Notes: generated by a model from the sequence alone, not told the origin. A stretch of DNA of 5,911 nucleotides from a bacterium (GCA_030611945.1 JAUWOV010000093.1:1-5911); one strand, 5' to 3'; shown: positions 1 through 5,651, counted from the first letter of the stretch. A program made the numbers and translations.

Positions 1-271
1 TTGAGACATTTGTAGTGCTTCAATAATTAAAGAATACACCACACCCAGAGGAATTAAAAGAACTAAATGGAATAAGAAGAAGTAAAAGGAACTTTAAAGG
101 CTAAAACCCACAACATAATCAGACTCGCAACATAACGTCCCCTCCTGAACAGCGATTCCCGCTGGCATGATAACATATTGATTTAACAATGTTTTGAATC
201 ACACCTTTCGTAAACTTTTTTGTTGTAAATTCAAAAGGTTAGCTTCAAATAGAGTTTGTGATTTGTGTTAA
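1..271. other. Leading non-coding stretch, nothing recognised
   Basis: I see no credible gene, RNA gene or clear repeat here on either strand. Reading frames are short and interrupted. The frame of the downstream transposase remnant is closed by a TAA at 269-271, and the codons before that stop do not resemble the transposase region that should precede it. A weak imperfect hairpin can be drawn around 173-195 but is not supported further. This may be flanking DNA into which the IS inserted, or decayed IS sequence. Confidence 0.5.
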
Positions 272-886
272 ATATGGAGTAAAGCATATTTCAACTGGCT
301 TTCTGATATTTCTATGCCACATCCAGCACAGCAGATAACAATACAAGAATATATTGATACTGTCCATGATAGCAAAAAGCGTATGGAACGTTTTTCAGAA
401 CAAATAAGACAATTGTCGGGAGAAACACAATTGAATAATCTTAATAAGGCATTGCAATCATTGCGTAGGGTATCAGAAATTGTTTCTGCAGTTGTAGTGT
501 CAGAGCTCGGAGATATTACCCGCTTTGATTCTCCTGCAAATTTAATGGCATATCTGGGCCTTGTACCTTCACAACATAATAGCGGAGACAAAAAAAGACC
601 AGGGAATATCACTAAAACAGGAAACGGGCATGTTCGACGTGCTCTTATTGAAGCTGCTCAAGCATATAGACTGCCAGCCAGAAAAAGCCGGGCTATTGCA
701 AAACGCAATGAAGGTTTGCCTCAAGCAGTCTGCCAAATTGCCTGGAAAGCACAAGTAAGATTATGTGATCGTTATAAACGACTGGTATTTAGAGGTAAAA
801 ATGCAAACCTTGTAAAAACAGCTATTGCCAGAGAGTTGGCAGGTTTTATGTGGTCTATTGCTCATGCAATTCCGAAAACTGCATAA
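272..886 (+). pseudogene. IS110-family transposase, 5'-truncated remnant
   Basis: This is the C-terminal part of an IS110/IS116/IS902-type transposase (recombinase). The frame is open from 272. The 14 codons before the first ATG (314) already read like family sequence (WSKAYFNWL, then PAQQITIQEYID), so the break lies upstream of that ATG. Counted from ATG 314, residues 15-35 are the helical linker, 50-110 hold the Transposase_20 region (ELGDITRF, LMAYLGLVPS, GNITKTGN) and Ser90 of the NSG motif aligns with the family's conserved catalytic serine. The C-terminus ends in a typical helix before TAA at 884-886. Full-length members run about 320-400 residues. The N-terminal RuvC-like DEDD domain is absent, and no alternative frame in 1-271 restores it. 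A protein from ATG 314 could be made (190 aa) but should not transpose. Family call is confident; subgroup is not. Confidence 0.88.
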
Positions 887-980
887 AAAAATATAAGGAA
901 TCGCTTCGCTCTATCAATTTTATATGGATTTTTTAGGCATGAGGCAGGAAAGCTTAAATAATTAATAATGAACTGACGCT

Positions 981-1030
981 GAGAGAGGCGGCTAATACAC
1001 CAGCCTCTCTCTTAAGCATTATTTAATGCT
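981..1030. repeat. Two adjacent perfect hairpins
   Basis: GAGAGAGGC (981-989) is perfectly complementary to GCCTCTCTC (1003-1011) across a 13-base loop. Four bases later AGCATT (1015-1020) pairs with AATGCT (1025-1030) across a 4-base loop. Neither is followed by a T tract, so a rho-independent terminator is unlikely. They lie about 100 bases after the transposase stop and may belong to the structured end of the IS. Confidence 0.6.
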
Positions 1031-1036
1031 GCCTGC

Positions 1037-1094
1037 ATCCGATTATCCCTTGATAGGTTGCTTCCCAGCAGAGCCTACCTCCGTTTTGTCGGAT
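1037..1094. repeat. Two-tier hairpin with internal loops
   Basis: ATCCGA (1037-1042) pairs with TCGGAT (1089-1094). Inside, TAGG (1054-1057) pairs with CCTA (1074-1077) and TGCT (1059-1062) pairs with AGCA (1067-1070) around a TCCC loop. The result is a stem interrupted by internal loops. Each piece is short, so the fold is only suggestive. It could be part of an IS-encoded RNA. Confidence 0.4.
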
Positions 1095-1180
1095 ATTGAA
1101 TTATAACATTAGGTCGCATTAAAACCAAGAGAAGAATATTGAAAAACACAAGAGAGGTTAACAGGAAAGTATACACATAA

Positions 1181-1384
1181 TTTTTAAATTTTATTGCAGG
1201 GGCGCGGTCACGGTTGGAGAACCCCAGTAAACACTATGGGAATAGGTATCATTACTGAAACTCCCGATAATAGATAAGGGCAGCTCCACGACGAAGCCAA
1301 ATCATGCGGTAACCAATCCGCGTATATCAGATTGATCAACCGTCGTTACATGATGACCCCGTCCCTGACAATAAAATTTAAAAA
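1181..1384. repeat. 204-bp element bounded by a 30-bp inverted repeat
   Basis: The left arm (1181-1210) and right arm (1354-1384) are inverted copies. TTTTTAAATTTTATTG at 1181-1196 is perfectly complementary to 1369-1384. CAGGG (1197-1201) pairs with CCCTG (1363-1367) after one bulged A at 1368. The arms then continue through CG to GGTCA/TGACC (1206-1210 with 1354-1358), with mismatches only at 1202 (G:T wobble) and 1205. That is 28 of 30 positions, far beyond what base composition explains for the GC-rich half. The arms enclose a 143-base core that can itself fold. It could be the non-coding end of the neighbouring IS110 element, a MITE-like element, or a pre-existing hairpin that received an RNA-coding insert. 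No obvious target-site duplication flanks it. Confidence 0.75.
1206..1358 (+). ncRNA. Candidate structured RNA, possibly IS-linked guide RNA
   Basis: The core folds on paper into a closed multi-branch shape. GGTCA/TGACC (1206-1210 with 1354-1358) and CGGTTG/CAACCG (1211-1216 with 1337-1342) close it. Inside are a hairpin CCC-AGT (1223-1228) with ACT (1233-1235) and GGG (1238-1240), with a two-base bulge, and GCGG/CCGC (1306-1309 with 1318-1321). An alternative pairing of 1211-1217 with about 1313-1320 also exists. The core is clearly richer in GC than its surroundings. Position 3' of an IS110 transposase fits a bridge (seekRNA-type) RNA of the IS1111 subgroup. A HEARO/omega-RNA-like element is an alternative, because ATGATGA follows at 1350-1356. 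The strand is assumed from the transposase direction. No promoter was identified. Confidence 0.35.
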
Positions 1385-1446
1385 AATGATGAAAACTTCT
1401 TAATTTTAGTAGGTAAAAAAAAGAGGCAGGGATTGGTATTTTTTTC

Positions 1447-1460
1447 TTGACAAGTGTCAA
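1447..1460. repeat. Palindrome TTGACA-AG-TGTCAA, possible IS end
   Basis: TTGACA (1447-1452) and TGTCAA (1455-1460) are perfect inverted copies separated by AG, and are followed by CCATATCAG. TTGACA is also a consensus -35 hexamer, and outward-facing -35 boxes are common at IS ends. This is the most likely place for the right boundary of the IS110 debris, but without the left end it cannot be proved. It could instead be an operator. Confidence 0.35.
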
Positions 1461-1475
1461 CCATATCAGTGTTTT

Positions 1476-1511
1476 AGGCTGAAGTTCCTGACAGCCTTCG
1501 GACTTCAGCCT
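1476..1511 (+). terminator. Terminator-like hairpin
   Basis: AGGCTGAAGT (1476-1485) is perfectly complementary to ACTTCAGCCT (1502-1511). The stem extends by CC/GG past one bulged T, leaving a loop of about 11 bases. It is followed by TTT CCCC TT, a broken T tract. It would separate transcription of the IS region from the phoB operon. The interrupted T run lowers confidence that it acts as an intrinsic terminator. Confidence 0.45.
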
Positions 1512-1622
1512 TTTCCCCTTATAGGTCTTAATTTGTGTGATAGCGCATGATTTGTTCCTAAAAGCCTTCCGCCCTCAGTTTATCCACCTGAGTAGTTACA
1601 AATTTAGATACAAACAGTGTTC

Positions 1623-1666
1623 TTAATAAAAAATTAACATTATACTAACTTTATGTTAATATAAAT
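1623..1666 (+). promoter_or_regulatory. Pho-box-like array of four 11-bp-phased heptads
   Basis: Four heptads start at 1623, 1634, 1645 and 1656: TTAATAA, TTAACAT, CTAACTT, TTAATAT. They are separated by exactly 4 bases of mostly A/T (AAAA, TATA, TATG, AAAT). PhoB-type regulators bind tandem 7-base half-sites with 4-base spacers, so an 11-base period is the expected geometry. The core TTAAY resembles the cyanobacterial Pho-box core more than the enterobacterial CTGTCAT. An 8-base inverted repeat (1633-1640 with 1653-1660) overlaps the array and is the rival reading. The site lies directly before the response-regulator gene, suggesting autoregulation. Low local GC raises the chance of coincidence. 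Confidence 0.5.
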
Positions 1667-1677
1667 AAAGAAGAATT

Positions 1678-1683
1678 TATAAT
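1678..1683 (+). promoter_or_regulatory. Candidate -10 box (TATAAT) of the phoBR operon
   Basis: A perfect TATAAT sits 15 bases after the last heptad of the phased array and overlaps the upstream in-frame ATG at 1682. No good -35 hexamer is visible 17 bases upstream, as expected for an activator-dependent promoter. If used, transcription would start near 1690, leaving only ATG 1703 on the message. The gap to the array is a few bases longer than in E. coli Pho promoters, so the spacing is not ideal. Confidence 0.4.
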
Positions 1684-1702
1684 GTTAAAAGGAAAAAATA
1701 CT

Positions 1703-2398
1703 ATGGCAAAAGAAAGAATACTAATTGTAGATGACGAAGAAGATCTACTTGAGCTGTTGAAATATAACCTTAACAGAGAAGGTTATAAAGTAGTGAGCGC
1801 ATCTTCCGGTGAACAATGCCTTCAAAAGGCCGCCTCAGAAAAGCCTGATCTGATAGTCCTGGATCTTATGCTTCCCGGAATAGACGGACTTGAAGTTACT
1901 AAAATCCTGAAAAATGATTCCAAGACCCAACATATTCCAATCATTATGCTGACAGCCAAGGGAGAGGAGGCGGATATAGTTGCAGGCCTAGAACTCGGAG
2001 CTGACGATTATATAACTAAACCTTTCAGCCCAAGAATTTTAATAGCAAGGGTACGTGCTGTTATTCGCAGGAAAGATAAATCGAAAAAAGATGATGATCT
2101 TGAGATAATTCAAGTCCATGATATTGTAATCAATCCTCGCAAACGAGAAATCCTTGCAAAAGATAAACCAGTTGATTTAACTTTTACAGAGTTCCAACTA
2201 CTATGTTATCTTGCAAAAAGACCTGGATGGGTATTTACTCGTTTTCAGATTGTTGATGCAGTTCATGGTGATGATTATCCTGTTACTGATAGATCTGTTG
2301 ATGTTCAGATTGTTGGACTTCGCAAAAAACTCGGCCTTTGCGGGAAATACATTGAAACCGTTAGAGGCGTTGGGTACAGATTCAGAGAAAATCCATGA
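1703..2398 (+). CDS. phoB: PhoB-type response regulator (OmpR family)
   Basis: DNA-binding transcription factor that receives a phosphoryl group from the kinase encoded next to it. From ATG 1703 it is 231 residues, close to E. coli PhoB. The N-terminal receiver domain (about 1-118) has the acidic pocket in VDDEED (Asp10, Asp11), phospho-acceptor Asp54 in VLDLMLPG, Thr84 in MLTAK and Lys106 in YITKPF. The C-terminal winged helix (about 135-230) has FTEFQLLCYL, the recognition-helix region SVDVQIVGLRKKL and the closing hairpin ETVRGVGYRF. An in-frame ATG at 1682 adds seven residues. I prefer 1703 because AAAAGGA (1687-1693) lies at good distance and the receiver domain begins there, while a TATAAT overlaps 1682. 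Its stop overlaps the kinase start by four bases. The Pho assignment follows from domain type, partner and upstream repeats. A different OmpR-family role is possible, since no pst or phoU gene is in view. Confidence 0.85.
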   Translation: MAKERILIVDDEEDLLELLKYNLNREGYKVVSASSGEQCLQKAASEKPDLIVLDLMLPGIDGLEVTKILKNDSKTQHIPIIMLTAKGEEADIVAGLELGADDYITKPFSPRILIARVRAVIRRKDKSKKDDDLEIIQVHDIVINPRKREILAKDKPVDLTFTEFQLLCYLAKRPGWVFTRFQIVDAVHGDDYPVTDRSVDVQIVGLRKKLGLCGKYIETVRGVGYRFRENP

Positions 2399-4185
2399 AA
2401 AAAAAGAAACGGCTGCTTTGGCAGTTATATCCTTCTTATCTTCTTATCACACTAATTTCACTTCTTGCTGTAGGCCTTTTTGCATCAAGTGCCTTTAGAG
2501 AATTTTTTCTTGACCGTACTGCCGCAGATCTCAAGTCAAGAGCACATCTATTGGAAAAACAGGTAGATAACTACATTGCACCTCTGGATGGAATGTCGGT
2601 TGATTCTATATGCAAGTCAGCCGGCAGGCAATCATCTACTCGAATTACAGTAATAATTTCTTCAGGGAAAGTTGTAGGTGATTCTGAAGAGGTGCCGGAA
2701 AATATGGACAACCATGCTAATCGTTTTGAAGTTTCAGAGGCTTTGCGGGGAGAGGTCGGTACATCTATAAGATACAGCAAAACACTTAAGCATGAAATGA
2801 TGTATGTCGCGATACCATTAAAGAGAAATAATAACATTTTAGGTGTATTACGTACTTCTATCCCAGTAACTTCAATATACGATGAGCTTCAGTCCATTCA
2901 AATTCAGATAGCATTTGGAGGGTTACTTATAGCTCTTTTTGCTGCCGGAGTCAGCTTATTTATTTCAAAACGTATAAGCAAACCAATAGAGGAGATTAAA
3001 AAAGGCGCTGAAAGATTTGCCCGCGGGGATTTAAATTATAGGATGCCGGCTGCAGATACAGAAGAAATGAGGGGCCTGGCTGAAGCAATGAGCCAGATGG
3101 CAATACAGCTTGATGTTAGGATAAAGACAGCAATAAAACAACGCAATGAGCTTGAAGCTGTCCTTTCAAGTATGAAGGAAGGTGTAATTGCAGTTGATTT
3201 GGACGAGAAAATAATCAGCATAAATCAGTCGGCAGATAGTATGTTTAAAAGCAGGACCTCAGACTTAGAACAGCGAAGCATTCAGGAGGTGATAAGAAAC
3301 CCTGAGCTGCAGAAAATTACCAAGAAAGCTATTTCAAGCGGTGAACATTCAGAAGGAGATATTGTGCTTTATCAGGGCGAAGAAAGCATTTTGAATGTCC
3401 GGACAACTTCTCTTCTTGACGAGAATGAAAAATTTATAGGCATAATTGTTGTATTGAACGATGTGACCCAGCTAAGGCATCTGGAAACTATGCGGAAAGA
3501 ATTTGTATCCAATGTTTCGCATGAAATCAAAACACCTCTGACAGCAATAAAAGGCTTTGTTGAGACTTTAAGTCAAGGGGCAATGGAAAATCCGGGCGAA
3601 GCTAAGCGTTTTTTGAATATTATCGAAAAACATGTAAATCGCCTGGTTGCTTTAATAGAAGATCTTATGCGCCTTTCAGTAATTGAGCAAAAAGACAAAA
3701 TTGAAGACATAACGTTAGAAAAAGGGCATATCAGGAGCGTTATTAAAACTGCTATTCAGGTCTGCCAGGCAAAAGCAGAAGCAAAGAGTATAAAGGTTGG
3801 TCTGATATGTAATGAAGATATTTCAGCCAGAATAGATCCTCCACTTCTTGAACAGGCTGCAGTAAATCTTCTTGATAACGCAATAAAATATAGTGAAGAA
3901 GAGGGCTTGGTTCAGATTGAGGTAATTACCAAAGATACTGAGGTTTGTATAAGTTTTAAGGATTATGGAATCGGAATTCCAAAAGAACATCTTCCCCGTC
4001 TTTTTGAAAGATTCTATAGGGTAGACAAAGCCAGAAGCCGTAAGCTCGGGGGCACGGGGCTGGGCCTTGCCATTGTTAAACATATTGTACAGACTCATGG
4101 AGGCTATGTTACAGTTGAGAGCGAGCCTGGAGAAGGAAGCAATTTTGTTATTCACCTGCCTAAAATCTCCACTTTATCTCATTGA
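2395..4185 (+). CDS. phoR: PhoR-type membrane sensor histidine kinase
   Basis: Sensor kinase that autophosphorylates on histidine and passes the phosphate to the upstream regulator; 596 residues. Order of parts: short basic N-terminus; membrane helix about 10-32; extracytoplasmic domain about 33-168; second membrane helix about 170-190; HAMP about 191-243; PAS about 252-360 (EGVIAVDLDEKIISIN); HisKA with H-box SHEIKTPL, phospho-acceptor His376; HATPase_c with N-box NLLDNAIKY (Asn495), G1 box DYGIGIP (Asp523), F-box FERFYR (537-542) and G2 box GGTGLGLAI (552-560). All catalytic motifs are intact. ATG 2395 overlaps the regulator's TGA (ATGA), pointing to translational coupling. E. coli PhoR is shorter (about 430 aa) and lacks a large outer domain. 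This long form, with an outer domain plus HAMP and PAS, is common in deltaproteobacteria and resembles Gram-positive PhoR/WalK. Ligand specificity cannot be read from the sequence. Confidence 0.85.
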   Translation: MKKKKRLLWQLYPSYLLITLISLLAVGLFASSAFREFFLDRTAADLKSRAHLLEKQVDNYIAPLDGMSVDSICKSAGRQSSTRITVIISSGKVVGDSEEVPENMDNHANRFEVSEALRGEVGTSIRYSKTLKHEMMYVAIPLKRNNNILGVLRTSIPVTSIYDELQSIQIQIAFGGLLIALFAAGVSLFISKRISKPIEEIKKGAERFARGDLNYRMPAADTEEMRGLAEAMSQMAIQLDVRIKTAIKQRNELEAVLSSMKEGVIAVDLDEKIISINQSADSMFKSRTSDLEQRSIQEVIRNPELQKITKKAISSGEHSEGDIVLYQGEESILNVRTTSLLDENEKFIGIIVVLNDVTQLRHLETMRKEFVSNVSHEIKTPLTAIKGFVETLSQGAMENPGEAKRFLNIIEKHVNRLVALIEDLMRLSVIEQKDKIEDITLEKGHIRSVIKTAIQVCQAKAEAKSIKVGLICNEDISARIDPPLLEQAAVNLLDNAIKYSEEEGLVQIEVITKDTEVCISFKDYGIGIPKEHLPRLFERFYRVDKARSRKLGGTGLGLAIVKHIVQTHGGYVTVESEPGEGSNFVIHLPKISTLSH

Positions 4186-4275
4186 CCTGCGGGATGGGAA
4201 CCCTCTATTATGTTTGACGAACATTCCCGGCTCGAATCGCAGGGGTTTTAATGCCCTCTTTTTTCTTTTCTTCTC
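4186..4275 (+). terminator. Nested stem and T-rich tract after phoR
   Basis: Directly after the phoR stop, CCTGCG (4186-4191) pairs with CGCAGG (4238-4243). Inside it GGGAA (4196-4200) pairs with TTCCC (4224-4228), and TGTT (4211-4214) with AACA (4220-4223). Shortly downstream a weaker AGGG/CCCT stem leads into a long pyrimidine run of CTTTTTTCTTTTCTTC type. The position suits transcription termination of the operon. The separation between the main stem and the T run makes a classic intrinsic terminator uncertain. Confidence 0.4.
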
Positions 4276-4375
4276 TCTTCTTTCTGGCTTGATAGCAAAC
4301 CATATTTTTTACACGATTATAACAATCCCTTCACACGAATCTCATATTCAGTGTTTATAATTCTGTATACTACAT
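4276..4375. other. Intergenic spacer
   Basis: AT-rich sequence between the end of the phoBR operon and the MITE-like repeat. I see no gene, RNA or clear site in it. Together with 4186-4275 and the repeat at 4376-4530 it makes up the long gene-free gap between phoR and the STAS gene. Confidence 0.5.
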
Positions 4376-4530
4376 AGTGTCTGAACAAAATCCCTATAGA
4401 ATTACAGTTTTTCTGGCATTGCGAGAGAGATACGACCGAAGCAATTTTCCGGAAACAAGGGGATTGCTTTGTCGTTCGTTCCTCACTTCTCGAAATGACT
4501 GCTCAGAACAGGGGTTTTCGTTCAGGCATT
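4376..4530. mobile_element. MITE-like palindromic repeat, 155 bp
   Basis: Imperfect terminal inverted repeats bound the element. AGTGTCTGAACAAAATCCCT (4376-4395) matches the reverse complement of 4510-4530 except for about four differences and one inserted base. Inside, a second palindrome has arms 4417-4445 and 4463-4496, with perfect cores AAGCAAT/ATTGCTT (4439-4445 with 4463-4469) and ACGAC/GTCGT (4432-4436 with 4471-4475). A TTTCCGGAAA palindrome (4446-4455) lies between the arms. There is no coding capacity. The CATTGCGAG...GAAGCAAT core is a pattern I recall as a dispersed repeat in several bacterial groups, deltaproteobacteria among them. It lies just upstream of the STAS gene's ribosome site, so it may form part of that gene's leader or promoter. 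Confidence 0.65.
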
Positions 4531-4569
4531 GTTTATGAATATTAAAACAAAAAAGAGGACAAACGAGTT

Positions 4570-4930
4570 ATGAAATATCATATAGTAAAGGACGACGATT
4601 TTTATTGTAAAAATCTCAGGTCAAACCAAAAAGAATGAGGCCCTTCAAGTCAAAAGTATCCTTTCCTCTTATCTCAAGGGAAGAGATGTCAGAGTAATTA
4701 TGGATCTCAAGGAGTTAGAGTTAGAGAAGTTTGAACCAATCGCCCTCCTGGGAGTTTTAAAAGGTATGAGAAAAGAGATTGACCTTTTAGGAGGATGCTT
4801 GAAGTTGTGTTCCTTGAAGCTGGAGATACTAAACTATTTTAAGGAAAATCGCATGGATCAGTTCTTTAAGATTTATGATGATGAAGAAGGCGCAAAAAAG
4901 AGTGAATGGAGAAATTATGGTAAAAGATGA
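4570..4930 (+). pseudogene. STAS-domain protein gene with one-base frameshift
   Basis: Small cytoplasmic STAS-domain protein (anti-sigma-factor-antagonist type; such proteins bind partner kinases or anti-sigma factors). AGAGGA at 4554-4559 precedes ATG 4570, which opens MKYHIVKDDD and then hits a stop at 4636-4638. The rest of the domain continues in the next frame: IVKISGQT, KSILSSYLKG, VRVIMDLKEL, LLGVLKGMRK, LKLCSL, MDQFFKIYDD. Removing one T from the five at 4599-4603 joins the halves into a normal STAS protein of about 119 residues. Without that, only a 76-residue C-terminal piece from ATG 4700 could be made, lacking the first strands. The usual DSSG motif before helix 2 is replaced by KFEP, so a phosphorylatable serine is missing. 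The gene end overlaps the MBL gene. The frameshift could be a sequencing error, slippage, or real decay. Domain call is fairly firm. Confidence 0.7.
4908..4919 (+). promoter_or_regulatory. Ribosome site that decides the MBL gene start
   Basis: GGAG at 4908-4911 stands six bases before ATG 4917, inside the last codons of the STAS gene. The in-frame ATG cluster at 4875-4883 has no comparable site and would add 14 residues encoded by STAS-overlapping sequence. The hydrolase therefore most likely starts at 4917. Confidence 0.6.
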
Positions 4931-5651
4931 CCTGATAATAGAATTGCAGCCCAACATTTTCCGGCTCAAGGGAGCGGGCTCCAGCCGCCACAGCTACCTG
5001 ATCAGGGGGGATTATAAAAATGTTCTCATTGATTCAGGAGTGGATAAAAATTTCTCAAAATTGCAAAAATCCTTACTTACACTGGGGCTCAAGATCAGGG
5101 ATATTGATATAGTAATCAATACCCACGAGCACTTTGACCATATTGGAGCCAATCGTTATTTTCAGGATTATGCCCTGATTGCCGCCCATCGCTTTGCTGC
5201 CACAAAGATTGCAGTAGAAGACAGATACGTTACCATGTATAAATCCGGCGATCTCAACGAACCATCCCTAAAAGTTCATTTGTGGCTGGAAAACAGATTT
5301 CGATTTGATCTCGGGAATTACATCCTGGAAGTAGTGCATACACCAGGGCATACTTCCGGTTCAATTTGCATTTATGAATTTACCCGAAAGATCCTTTTTA
5401 CAGGGGATACTCTATTTGCCGGAGGCACACTTTCCTATATTGGCGAGTCTGGAAGTGTTGGTGATTATATCAATTCAATCAATCTGTTGGAGACAAGAAA
5501 AATAAACGAGCTTTATCCAGGACACGGAAAAATTTCAAACACCCCTGAAGATGATATGCAAAAGGCCATTCTGAATGCCAGGGCGCTTTTGAGGGACGAA
5601 GAGGGGGTAGAGATTACCGATTTCCGAGAGGTCCCTTATGCTAATCAATAA
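4917..5651 (+). CDS. MBL-fold metallo-hydrolase (glyoxalase II-like)
   Basis: Predicted cytoplasmic metal-dependent hydrolase of the metallo-beta-lactamase superfamily, 244 residues from ATG 4917, without signal peptide. The metal-binding set is complete: THEHFDH (His70, His72, Asp74, His75), His145 in HTPGHTSGS, Asp164 in FTGDTLF and His203 in YPGHG. The early LIDSG (Asp40) is also typical. This arrangement with two metal sites is that of the COG0491/hydroxyacylglutathione-hydrolase-like group, whose members cleave thioesters or other esters. The true substrate cannot be deduced. The stretch 95-130 between the metal motifs may form part of the substrate pocket. The gene overlaps the STAS gene by 14 bases, so the two are probably co-transcribed and translationally linked. 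A link between a signalling STAS protein and this enzyme is an inference from that overlap only. Confidence 0.85.
   Translation: MVKDDLIIELQPNIFRLKGAGSSRHSYLIRGDYKNVLIDSGVDKNFSKLQKSLLTLGLKIRDIDIVINTHEHFDHIGANRYFQDYALIAAHRFAATKIAVEDRYVTMYKSGDLNEPSLKVHLWLENRFRFDLGNYILEVVHTPGHTSGSICIYEFTRKILFTGDTLFAGGTLSYIGESGSVGDYINSINLLETRKINELYPGHGKISNTPEDDMQKAILNARALLRDEEGVEITDFREVPYANQ

Larger units (their letters stand above)
887..1180. other. Non-coding region downstream of IS110 remnant
   Basis: No ORF of note lies here. The stretch starts right after the transposase stop and contains several compact hairpins (981-1011, 1015-1030, 1037-1094, listed separately). It is plausibly part of the long 3' non-coding end of the IS, since the IS1111 subgroup of IS110 elements carries its non-coding RNA on the transposase's 3' side. 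I cannot place the right end with confidence. The stretch between 1095 and 1180 shows nothing I recognise. Confidence 0.45.

Noticed and set aside
268-612. 114-codon minus-strand open frame
   Set aside because: Lies opposite the transposase remnant, which has clear family motifs on the plus strand; its own product resembles nothing.
1181-1384. Group II intron or retron RNA
   Set aside because: No domain V-like sequence, no GUGYG 5' end and no reverse transcriptase gene in the window.
3823-4155. 110-codon minus-strand open frame
   Set aside because: Antisense to the intact ATPase domain of the kinase; no ribosome site or recognisable protein.
4222-4245. tRNA T-arm-like sequence (GGCTCGAATC)
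   Set aside because: The flanking bases do not form a five-pair T stem, and no acceptor, D or anticodon arms can be drawn.
4067-4360. 97-codon plus-strand open frame running past the phoR stop
   Set aside because: Mostly an out-of-frame reading of the kinase G2-box region plus the T-rich tail; low-complexity product.
4875-4916. Upstream ATG cluster as the hydrolase start
   Set aside because: No ribosome site; the extra residues come from STAS-coding sequence, and ATG 4917 has GGAG at good spacing.
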